64,000 nt of DNA from Aplidium turbinatum. Taxonomy: Eukaryota; Chordata; Ascidiacea; Aplousobranchia; Polyclinidae. Positions 1 through 10,423 of this stretch are shown here, one piece after another. The notes under the pieces were generated by a model. The model was given only the letters and a program-made list of their open reading frames with translations, ran no database searches and was not told the origin of the DNA. The translations under genes were made by a program, and so were the position numbers. How positions within the stretch are numbered: position 1 is the stretch's first letter; every line of letters starts with the position of its first letter. Location: assembly GCA_918807975.1 (NCBI GenBank), contig OU964921.1:29166498-29230497 (forward strand), written 5' to 3'.

Positions 1-887
1 TTCGAGGCAAAGCTTTTGGCAAAGGAAAGATATCGGCAGGTGAAACATAATTAGAATTGGGAAAATCATGTTCACTTCGAATTGGTGTCTGGTAAATTGA
101 CGTTCCTTCACTTCTACCCATTTCAGAAGCATTTTCCTGCAGAGAGGGAACATCCTGACGCACATTTTGCATTTGTAAAGAAGAATCGAGTTCTTGAAGT
201 ATGTTACCAGTCACTGAGGGATCAGTACAATGTACAGTTTCTTCAATGAGCTGCTCTTCTGTAGCGGCAGGGTTGGGTCTATCAGTAAGATCTGATGGCA
301 AGAAATCTTCGTCTGTGTAGATATCTCTGTTAAGTGGAAAAACTCCAGTTGCTTTGAAAGCAGATTCAATGTTGTTTTTGCTAAATGAAACGTTGTATGC
401 TTCCTTAGCAATGCCAGCAACATCGTAAATGGTGCAAGGAATTCCAGGGTGCGATTTCATCCAGCTATCCAGAAACTTGTTGTAATATTGTTTGAAGGAT
501 CCAAAAACGGCTTTATCTAGCGGTTGAAGTTTATGCGAAGTGTGTGGATGAAGCGTGAGCATAACAATCCCATGCTCTCTGGCTCTTTCTACGGCTGTTA
601 AGGAGACATGTGATACATGATTGTCAAGAATAAGCAGCACAGGGTTTTCCATCGAACATTTAGTATGTTTTATAAAATGATCTACGTAATGGACAAATAA
701 TTCTGTGGTCATCCATCCGGATGGGTTTGCGACACCCAAGGAACCAACTGGAGCATTTTTGAGCATGTACGGTTTGTATCGTTCACGAGGAAAGACAAAC
801 ATCGGTGGAATATCGTTTTCCAAAGCGTTAATTGTGGCTGCCATTGTTACAAGGATCACCCCTTTCTTTTGACGTCAAAGCTCCAAC
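1..887 (-). CDS. pogo/Tigger-like transposase, exon 2 (partial, frameshifted)
   Basis: Second exon of a DDE transposase of the pogo/Tigger lineage, which cuts and pastes DNA at TA sites. The reverse strand is open from about 850 to the window edge. It carries the family blocks IPPMFVFPRERYK, GWMTTELF, LILDNHVSHVS (second catalytic Asp) and HPHTSHKLQPLD, followed by a C-terminal tail; it runs off the window. A splice acceptor (TTTCTTTCCAG, ending at 888) precedes VGALTSKERG, which continues in phase from the exon ending at 15297. One small indel near 862-866 separates VGALTSKERG from ILVTMAA, so this copy is inactive. The EnSpm element at 944-15084 lies in the intron. The family is certain from the motifs; the exon join is inferred. 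Confidence 0.85.
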
Positions 888-2033
888 CTGGAAAGAAACG
901 TCAACGTCATTTATCTTTACGGAACTTTACAAATAGTTAACTACACTGTTAAAAAATTTTACTGACATTTTACAGGCAGCAGAAAAACATCATTTGATGT
1001 TTACAGATTACTTATAGTTTCCCTGTATTTCAATTACTATCTTACTCTGTAAATTTACAGACTGAAGCTGTTTCTGAATAACGCACATCACTGTAAAATT
1101 ACTGTGCTCTTTTGTAGTGCATTTTACAAGTTTGGTGTAATTATACTGACAAAGAGCAGGCAGCAGATTCACATCATTTATTGTAATTTATATTACACCA
1201 AAAACACTGCAAATTTACACCAAAGACAGCAATCGATGAACAACAGCAGCAAACAATCGAACAACTTTGTACGCAGTTGGTGGTGATTAACTTCACTGGC
1301 ACCCACGTACAAAATTAAAGAGCCGAAAGTGAAGTTCCCAAGCACGGAGTTTAAGCAAAATAAATCTACCTTGGTCAGGAACTGCATTAACAAGACCTGA
1401 TTGGTTGAAAAAGAGTAGGACATTAGGGTGTTCCAATTTTGGGCGACTTCAGGAAAAATAAGCTTGGGTCATCTTCTGACTGGATTTTCAAAGCTGAATT
1501 CAAAAACGATGTTATTTGTTCACTATGACATCATCTTGAGGCGACACCTAAGAATTTGTACCCGGAAAAACAGGAAATCGAACCTTCCGGTCATTTTGGT
1601 ACAAGTTCTAGGTTTTGCAATTCTCGAGATACAGCCCAAATTGTAGAAATCCGCCTCAAGATGACGACATGATGAAAAAATAACGTCACTTTTTTATTAA
1701 GCGGTTAAAATCCAGTCACAATATGACCCAAGCTTATGTTTCCTGAAGTCGCCAAAAAAAAACGGGACATCCTATGGTACATTGCTTACACTTCAGTCTA
1801 TAAACAATCTTGATCATTTCAGAAAAAGCACAGAATAAGCAAAGAAAGAAAGAACATTGTGTTCTCAACAGAAAGGGCCCAGTAATCCGCAAAAAACTAA
1901 CTGCCACCTTCCACATTTTCGCAAAACATCAGCTCTATGTCAATCCCAGGAACCCACTCTCCTTGACTTCAGACGACTTTTATGGACAGTCCCAAGACAA
2001 AAAAATCCAATAAAGAATTCAGGATTTCACTGG

Positions 2034-5000
2034 TTAAGAAGTCGAAGCTTGTAGTGATGACGCCACAAGATAGCCCTGCTTCAGCATGATTTCGTTGGTC
2101 AGCTGTAGTACCTTTGGGTGCACTGTTCGTCTCGAACGTTTTTTTCGGTTCTGCCGGCTGCTGTTCTCTTTGGCAAAATACCTAAAGCACATAATCACAA
2201 ATGAAAATTTTACACAGGTCAATCCTAAATACGGCGTTTTAATGAATACGATGCTCAGAAGAAAATTAATGAAAAACGATCGTTGATAGCAATATTCTAA
2301 TGAGCTCAAAGCCCTGCGTAGATCTCGGAATGTTGTTGCGGAGCACTCGAACTTGCACGCGTGACTAGCAACGACTTGAACTGACCGCGTCTTGAACGGG
2401 TCACGACTCTAAATGACCGCGAGTGGATAGGGTTATTTGGAAGTAGTTAGGGTTGATCTGTATTACATACAAATCTCGTAGTCAGTTCAAGTCGTGGCCA
2501 GTTCAAGACGCGGCCAGTTCAAGTGTACCGTGTTGTGTGAAAGGACAGCTATAGTAGCCTATGATTGCACCTAAGCATGGTGAAATTGTTTTTACTGGAT
2601 ATGGGTACTTGGGTAGCTTCAAATTGCAGTCAGACATTGCAAAAACGCAAATTAGAGGCATTCATTGTCATCGATGTTTTGTTAGAGTACCAAAATTCCA
2701 TATGACGAGAATTTTTCTCTTGAGATTGGTCATAAATCAGTTCTAACAGCGATTTGTATGTGGTGATCTCGGTAATCGAACTGGGGCGGCAACACGCTCC
2801 GTAGAAAGCCAAACAAACTATAAATCATGATATGAACATTGAACAACTGAACGTTTACCTTCGTATGAATTCAAAGGTGCATTCCGCACCTTTTGGATAC
2901 TCCATATTGAAAACGTGGAATGCACAATAAACATAGGCCAATGCTGTGAAGAACGAGCCTGTCTTCATCACTATGTTGTCTTCCATAGTCACCAAAAAAA
3001 ATTCAGCCGATGCAGCTGTATCACCTATAGTGAAAACCCAACGTTAGCGAGAAGCCACAGCACAAATTTACAGCAGTTGCTTTCTGTGATGCTTTCATTC
3101 AGCTTATTTTATAATAGTCGACAAGATATCCCCAACTGCATGACACATGGAAACCATTCTGATGTCAAATTGGTCGGTGGCGCCAGTCATCGTCAGTCTT
3201 GCGCCATGCACCACACACAACTGCATAAACACCGAACAGTCAATGCCAAAGTGATGGTGAGCCATTGGTAACAACATGCTTTAAAGCTCAGCCTACCTTC
3301 CTTGTGTAAAATAATGCTGAGCATCAACCTGAGAGAGCAAGTATCAACTAAGGCAGCATAGCCAATTTGGCGGCCGCACCAGAGTCTTCCGTCAGTGAGT
3401 TCTCAAGAGTGAAATTATGGGACTTGTTCATAAACAGTTATTCGAAGTTTACAAGTTTAACTTTAAAAGATAACAAAATATCTTCTCTAACCTTTTGCGA
3501 GTATACGAGGATGCTTAGGTAAGCTTCCATCACTCAGCAACTCTTCCATTTCAGACATGCTCTGTATCAAAGGGTACCTTATCACCAAATTGTAAATAAG
3601 AGAAAAAAGCTTTTTGTTTAAGTGTAAAACCGCCATTGTTAGCAATCGAATACACACAAACATTACTTCTTGCTATAAACAGCAAAGCCCGAAAGAACTC
3701 GATGGAGTTGGATAGCTCAATTGCAGCCCCTGAAATATGCCCTAGAGCTTAGCCTCTGGGTCCCGTGTTCTAACTCTATGTTCACCTGATGAGAGCTAGC
3801 AAGCTCGAAACCAGTCATGTTTCGATAAAATGTTTTTATCCGAGTATCTTACGTTATGATCGTTTTGTTACACTTTAACTTCTATGTCATAAAACCCAAG
3901 TAAGCACATGAATAACTTACCTCAAAGCACTGCAGATTAAGACCATGATCTTCTGAAAAGTAACACGCTAATAGCTTTAAGATCCCCATCGACTTTGGCT
4001 TATTATTGGATGCATGCCTGGCTTCCTCTTTAATTTGCCGTATCATTTTTGCAATGTGAGGCTTTGTCGAAAAGTCCAATGCTCTAAACATCAATTACCA
4101 TAGTTAAGACATACAAGAATGAGCAAAACATCGTGTGGCACAAGAAACGTCGCATACAGTGGCAAGTACCAAAAATGCCAGAAAAACTAACAGACACCAG
4201 CATAGTTAAGGACTATACATGCGGTTAAAGATAATAATCAAAAGCTAGTTAATCAGCTTAATTACAGTTGTGAATTGAACTAAAAGGCACAGCAACATAA
4301 TCAGATACTATAAGCTGGAAGTCAGTATAGCAGTCACGAGTTATGGCAGTCACTACTCACTAGATAAATAATTGCTTTGAGTTTGTGCAAATTACACACA
4401 AGCAAAACAGGGAACGCTTATTGAAAATTACAAGCAGTTTTTCCGAGACTTACTCAAAAACCTTTAGTGAACCTTCTTCAAAACTTTTAAGCAAAGTGCT
4501 CTTGGCATCAGTTACATCCATTAGAGTTTCGTAATGCTTAAACAAGTAAGCTTCTTGAAACAAAAATGGCCAGTTTTCTTTTAGTTCTGGTACAAGCATC
4601 TTATCGCAGATATCTATCCTCTGCAGCTTGTATGTGTCTCTCATAAAGCAATCAACCTTTTCGTTATCTTTGTCATGAAGTAAGAAAGCTTTCTTCAAAT
4701 GATTTTACTTGTTTATAAGCTCCTCCTCTTTATCAAGTACATCTGAATGGGTCACAACACCAAACTTTTTAGAAGATGACCAGTTCAAGTTATCTGATCT
4801 GTACATAAGTTGAGTGGTTAATGATTCCAGGCCTGACCCAATAACTACTCCACAAACCTCGTCTTTAAATGAATCTGGAGACTTTGAGATAATTTTATAA
4901 GCAATTCTTTCTAGGTTTTTAAGTTTCGGTTTTTTATTCACTTTGTGAGTTTTATCCACCATGATCCGAACCATTTGAAGGCGGCTACGCTTGTCTGGTC

Positions 5001-8000
5001 TTTCACATTTTTGGCAAGCATTCATTAACTTTTGTGGAAAAGCATCCCAAGGTACCTCAAAATTAATGTCCCAGTCAAATGAGGCGCTAGCAGAGCCTTC
5101 TGAATTTAAGCTACTACTTCTAGAAACTGGTGAATCTGTGCAAGATCCACTCTCAGCTGCGACTGGTTCCGTTGAAGATCCACTCTCATTTGAATGGCAG
5201 ATTCTTATTCTCTTTATCGGCTTTCTGGCTTGTATAGGTTTGAGAATGCTAAGTAAATCAGCTTCTAGTCCAGTCAAAATAGGGTTTGACCCACCACTAA
5301 TTGCAAATGTTTCGACCCATACATTTTCTGAAAGCTTACATCATACAGAATAACATACTAAAAATCTGCCACGAAAAATTTAGTGGAACCCCCTTTTTGG
5401 GGGTAAAAACAAACTGGCCGCCATGTGTCCTAAAAATCTTCATTTTTTCATATTTTTTCACCTAATTCATATAATTTAGGTCTGTAAACGAGCTCATTCT
5501 ATATTTCTGGTACAGGAATCCAAAAACAGACATTGGAAAGTTGCAATATCAGACAAAAACGTGTCTTTTTAAAATTTATAACAATTTAAAAATAAAATGA
5601 CCTCCACAAGTCCCAAAAATCTTTAATTTTTTTATATCTTTTCATCTAATTTAGTTCTGCAAAAGACCTATGTTAATAACTCACTGTAAATCGAACATAG
5701 ACCCTACTTCAAGCATGCGTTGCTTTTCCTGGAACCTGGGCTGATGCTGTCAAGGGGAGAGTCCTCTATGTACACGATTTGCCAGCTGCAAATGCAGTCT
5801 ACCATACTGCTTGTAGTGTCAACTTTCGCACTGGCCGCAGCATTCCAAAAGTTTTTGATGGTGATTACCCATTATCTACTTGGCCTACAGGGAAGCGAAA
5901 GAAAGTTGTTAGAAGTGGAAGAGCCAAAGATGTTAAACAACACGAGGCATTCCTGATGACAATGGAATACTTCACAAACAATGATGATGAGACATTGTCA
6001 ATTCAAGATTTGAGAGACAAAATGCAAAAATTTTTGGAGGGCACCGACATGGAACCATATGGATTCACTCATATGAAAAATGAGATGCAGCAGCACTTCA
6101 ATGAGAAGGTAATAATTACAGACATGCAAGGAAAAGAGAATATAGTTACTCTGCACGCAACTGCCTCACAGATTATTGGCAACTCTTATCAAGAATCAAA
6201 GCAAGACAGAGATGAGGAAAAGAGTCACATAATAGAAACAGCAGCAAAGTTAATAAAGCAAGACATAAAACAAGTCGAACAGTTAAAAGACACCTACCCA
6301 GACTTTGAAGACTTGTCAACAGAGACGGCACTGCAATTCATACCTCAGTCCCTACTTCAATTTCTTCAGACTATGGTTTGTAGCAAGAATGCTGACCCTA
6401 AAATAGCTTCTATTGGACAAGCTATTGTGCAAGCAGCAAGACCAAATGCTATTACTGCTCCCCTACAGTTAGGCTTAGGCGTGCAGATGCATCATCTGTT
6501 CCAGTCAAAAATGCTTGTTGACTCTTTCAGCAAGCATGGATTTTGCAGCTCCTACAGTGACATTCAAATGTTTGAGAGAAGTGCAGCATTAACACAAAAT
6601 ACTGACATTGTAGAAGATATGAGTGAGGGCACATTTCTTCAATATTCAGCAGATAATGTTGACCACAATCTGGATAGCATTGATGGTTATGGAACATTTC
6701 ATGGAATGGGCATTATTTCCATGATGACACCGGCAGTAAAGCACTCATTAGTTATAGCCTGCCAAGAGTCAAAGTGACAGCAGATGACATTATTAACGTT
6801 GGCAGAATTTCTATTAAGTACTTCCACCAAGACAAAGAGAATTTACATCAAAGGCAGTATGGAAACTTGAATGATCCTGGTGTAGAAGAACCATACGCAA
6901 TGGCACATCTATTATGGGAATCGTCTTTGGTTCTTAAGGTACCACGTCCTCAATGGTCTGGCTTCATGCAACTTATCCACCAAGGAGGCAAAATTTCCGT
7001 CTTGTTCCTGCCCATGATTGCCATGGACCCCAGTGATCTCTCATGCATCTATTCTACCCTGAAATTCATTTCGTCTCGTGCAACCAGATGCAAAGTGTGT
7101 CCTGTCATCACACTTGATCAACCATTGTGGCTAAAGGCACTTAGCATGGTTGAAAGTCAGCCAGAACTTCAACCATCTGTGATAAGACTCGGAGGATTTG
7201 ACACCATGATGAGCTACCTAGGCAGCATTGGACATTTGATGAACGGAACTAGACTTCAACAACTCTTGGAAATAGTTTATGCACCTAATTCAGTGGTCCA
7301 CATGCTGTCCGGAAAAGCAGTGAGTCGTGCAGTCAGAGGACATTGCACTAATGCCTGGAGTAAAGGTGACTGAGCATTCCTTCAAAAAGAAACACTAAGC
7401 CATCACCATGGGTGCAAAAGAATCCGTCAAAGTCAAGGACAGGAAAGTGAGTGTTGATCCCATCCTCCTATTTCAACGTTTAGTCTGTGCTGTTACAACA
7501 ACGAATCAGCTACCAGAGGTATTGCAGTATGAACTTTGTCAATTTCCATCAGCCTTGTTTGAATCAAAGTCCATCATTAGACCAGACAACAAGGCCTCCT
7601 TGGTTGACTTCTTGTGGTCTTCATCAATTGAGTCTGCTCCAAACCCATCTAAGCCCTTAGTCCAGCATGTACTAGATGGAGGTGCCCTGCTCCATAAACT
7701 TCCTTGGACAAAAGGAGCTGCATGGGATGAAATCATGCAGATGTAGCCTACACTGATTATGTGATGTCCAAATATGGAGCCTGTATTGTTGTGTTTGATG
7801 GTTACACAGATTCGCCTTCCACAAAAAATGGTGCTCACTTCCGGAGAACTGTTGATAGGATTGGGGCTGAAGTAATCTTCGATCCAACAATGAAGCTCCA
7901 AACCAAAAAGAAAGACTTTCTTGCTAACCATAAAAATAAACAGCGACTAATCCATATGATAGGGGACAGACTCGAAAGAGCAGGATGTGTTGTCCACTAT

Positions 8001-9405
8001 GCCAGAGGAGATGCAGATGTCCTGATAGTAGAAACCGCGATGTCATCTGCACAGCAACAAGACACTGTAGTTTTAGCAAGTGATACTGACATTCTGATTT
8101 TGCTCATACATTACAAGAAGAGTAATACCACACACATCTGGTTGCAAACAGCATCTAAAAAGGGCACTAACAAAACATCAATTTCAGTCACCTGAAAACT
8201 TCTTGGAGACACTGTGTCAAATAATCTTCTCTTTGCCCATGCACTGTTGGGATATAATACCACTTCAAGGGTATTTGGAATAGGCAAACAGAAAGCTGTT
8301 ACAAAACTAAGAACTGATGAAAACTTCAGAACAGCTGCAGCAACTTTCATGTCATTCTCTGCAAATGCAAATGATGTTGTAAAAGCAGGGAAGTCGGCTC
8401 TATGGAAGGCAAGATGACAATCTTGACGATCTAAGATATCAAATTTTCTGTGGAAAGACAGCAAGAAGTACGACTGCAGTAGATCCATGTTCTCTTCCTT
8501 CCACGTCATCAGCAGCGAGGTTTCACAGTCTCAGGGTATATCATCAAGTGCAGGTGTGGCTGGGTCATGAGACAGATGTGCCACCGGAACAGTGGGTTTG
8601 GCGTTTTAGTGAAGGCAGTCTGGTGCCTGTGATGACAGACAAACCTCCAGCTCCATCTCAGTTCCTGGAAATGATTGTCTGCAACTGCAAGACCGGCTGT
8701 TCTACACTTCGATGCACATGCCGCAAATCTGGTTTAGAATGTACAGTTGCATGTGGTGAATGTCATGGGTCATGTTCAAATTCGTCATTAGGCCTAATGG
8801 AAGACATTGACTCTGATGATGATGCCTTGGTTTGAACTATTAATTGTTTGATAAAATTAGGTCTTTTACAGAACTAAATTGTGCGAATTAGGTTAAACGA
8901 TAAGGAAAAACGAAGATTTTTGAGACTCACAGCGGCCATTTTATTTTTAAATTTTGTTATAAAATTTTATTAAGACAAATTTTTATCTCATTTTTCAACT
9001 TTCCAGTGTCTGTTTATAAATTCCTTGTACCAGAAATATAGAACAAGCTCTTTTACAGAACTAAATTACATGAATTTGGTGAAAAGAATCGTTAAAATGA
9101 AGATTTTTGGGACATAAGGCGGCCATTTTGTTTTTACCCCCAAAAAGGGGTGTTCCACTAAATTTTTCGCAGCAGATTTTTAGTATGTTATTCTGTATGA
9201 TGTAAGCTTTCAGAAAATGTATGGGTCAAAACATTTGCAATTAGTGGTGGGTCAAGCCCTATTTTGAGCCGGATTGACTGGACTATTCTTCAACCAGCTG
9301 TAAGTCGCTCTCAACTTCCACACCAATATGTGGTAAAAGCTCAACAATGTCTTCTGTTTCAGTTCTGTTAAGAGAAGGTAGAGCTTCTCCAATCACAGCA
9401 TCCAT
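2034..9405 (-). CDS. EnSpm-associated second protein, five exons, split by a transposon
   Basis: Exons on the minus strand are: 9405-9286 joined to 5262-4454 (one exon cut by the 5266-9285 element), 4083-3921, 3024-2859 and 2181-2034. Splice sites agree: GTAAGT after 4454 and after 3921, GTAAAC after 2859, and AG acceptors before 4083, 3024 and 2181. The product starts MDAVIGEALPSLN and holds EADLLSILKPIQARK across the insertion site, a WPFLFQE block, an AEFFLVTMED block and a basic C-terminal exon. I recall this as a recurrent partner protein of animal EnSpm-like elements; its role is unknown. The frame is intact apart from the insertion and one in-frame TAA at 4707-4705, so decay is recent. 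Confidence 0.65.
2182..2858 (-). other. Introns of the EnSpm second gene
   Basis: Intron sequence between the last two exons of the EnSpm partner gene. Short forward frames at 2561-2746 and 2915-3271 overlap it or the neighbouring exon on the other strand and show no family motif. Nothing else is seen here or in the introns at 3025-3920 and 4084-4453. Confidence 0.4.
5266..5680 (+). repeat. Left terminal inverted repeat of the nuclease element
   Basis: Mirror of 8860-9285. The right copy has about 10 extra bases near its outer end. Inside the repeat a block starting near 'aaatggccgcc', running through 'cccaaaaatctt' and ending 'atttagttctgtaaa' occurs twice (about 5415-5490 and 5590-5665), so each terminus contains an internal direct duplication. 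Confidence 0.75.
5705..8835 (+). pseudogene. Transposon protein with PIN/FEN-like nuclease region and cysteine-rich C-terminus
   Basis: One gene of about 1,000 codons read from several frames. In order: VKGRVLYVHDLPAANAVYH and CSVNFRTGRSIP (5730-5850); a helical linker; YSADNVDHNLDSIDGYGTFH (6648-6708); ITLDQPLW and LGGFDTMMSYLG (7110-7230); KLPWTKGAAWDEI (7695-7735). Then IVVFDGYTDSPSTK, GDADVLIVETA and ASDTDILILL (7785-8110), acidic clusters resembling the active site of PIN/FEN1-type nucleases. The end (8677-8790) is Cys-rich with CxC pairs, like the tesmin/TSO1 CXC module. Breaks: an indel near 6772, loss of frame around 7365-7410, a TAGCCTA insertion at 7744-7750, a stop near 8193 and an indel near 8405. 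The extreme N-terminus is not found. The nuclease reading is inference from motif spacing. Confidence 0.7.
7744..7750. other. TAGCCTA scar breaking the nuclease-element frame
   Basis: The frame reads up to ATGCAGATG and then meets TAGCCTA. Taking out five bases to leave a single TA gives MQMYTDYVMSKYG without interruption into the downstream open frame. This is one of about a dozen places where the state before insertion can be read. Confidence 0.8.
8860..9285 (-). repeat. Right terminal inverted repeat of the nuclease element
   Basis: Complement of 5266-5680, with the same internal duplication of the 'cccaaaaatctt' block. The outermost bases read GACTGGACTA before the TTC target duplication. 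Confidence 0.75.
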
Positions 9406-9630
9406 CTTAAAGAAACTAGATGTAATCACAATAAATATTTTATCATAAGCTTCAAAGAGAAAGTAAGAAATTCTCAATATGCTGAATAAGTTGGCAGCGT
9501 GGGCGAGTTGTTAATGAGCCGGGCCCGCAGTCAAGAGGTTGGTAATTTGACTCCAGCCAGCTCCAAAACAGTAAAGCCTACAGTTCAACGTGAACTTACA
9601 ATATCATTCCACACAAGAATCTATATATAG

Positions 9631-10376
9631 CAATAGTTCTCAACCATTTTGCCTTGGCGGACTCTTTTGGAGCCGTCAAGGCAGGCCGGACCCCCAAAAA
9701 ATGTTCAACAAAAATTTAGTTTATAAATTAAAATGCAACCGAATATTTCCTATCTTACACTGCTGTCATTGCAATACATTAAACACAAACCCGTATTAAC
9801 TTTCAATTTCATTTTTTGTCGTTTCTAATAAGCCAAACAAAACGTCTCTGAATTGCAATATGTTTGTATCAGGCGATGGAAGGCTCAAGTTAAACTTATT
9901 CAACTGTGCCATCAGTAATGTCAGCCCAATAATCCATACCCTGTGAGCGTGGAGGTTTTTTGGAAGGTAATTAGAAATGCCTCTTTGAAACAAGCCTCCA
10001 CACTCGCAGTGCTTTGCTGCTGAAAATGCCCACTCCTCATATCCACCACCAACTTCTCGCCTGCAAGCCTGACTCGCAGTCAAGAAGTTGGTGGTGGATA
10101 CGAGTCGAGTCTTTTTCTGTATGCCCCGAGTATTTCTGCTGCAAGTGTCACTTAGCCTAAGCTTTGATGGTTTCGTTGCTGAGAACAGCATAACATAAAA
10201 CGCATTACAACTGTTCATTGCTATCATTTTTTACTGAGGAAAAGCCTATTTTAAAGTCTAACGTGTTCATAAACTCTTAATTTATCAATCATGGCAAATT
10301 CAAAAGCTTTCACGAACCCCCTGAAAATGCTCTACGGACCCTTGGGGGTCCATGGACCCCTGGTTGAGAAGCACTG
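9631..10376 (-). mobile_element. hAT element with SCAND3/ZBED5-like transposase fragment
   Basis: Ends CAATAGTTCTCAACCA and the complement of CAGTGCTTCTCAACCA are hAT-type, with an imperfect 8-bp duplication (atatatag / ttatagag). The minus-strand frame 10227-9796 contains LMAQLNKFNLSLPSPDTNIL, similar to the mid region of SCAND3/ZBED5-type hAT transposases. The rest is missing, so the copy is non-autonomous. It lies between the two genes of the EnSpm element. Confidence 0.7.
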
Positions 10377-10423
10377 TTATAGAGAAAACGTCCAGTTAAT
10401 CAGAAATTATTTCCAAACTCATT

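Larger units (their letters stand above)
5266..9285 (+). mobile_element. Long-TIR DNA element encoding a PIN/FEN-like nuclease protein
   Basis: A 4.0 kb insertion with inverted ends of about 400 bp (5266-5680 and 8860-9285, perhaps 80-85% alike by eye) starting TAGTCCAGTCAA. It is flanked by a 3-bp duplication TTC (5263-5265, 9286-9288); removing the element and one TTC restores the open frame of the EnSpm gene it interrupts, which fixes its edges. It carries one plus-strand gene. The protein family is widespread in animal genomes as far as I recall, but I cannot name a superfamily. The 3-bp duplication and long TIRs do not match Tc1/mariner (TA), hAT (8 bp) or piggyBac (TTAA). Confidence 0.8.

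Noticed and set aside
2915-3271. Forward open frame of 118 codons
   Set aside because: It lies opposite a spliced exon of the EnSpm partner gene (3024-2859) and has no family motif of its own.
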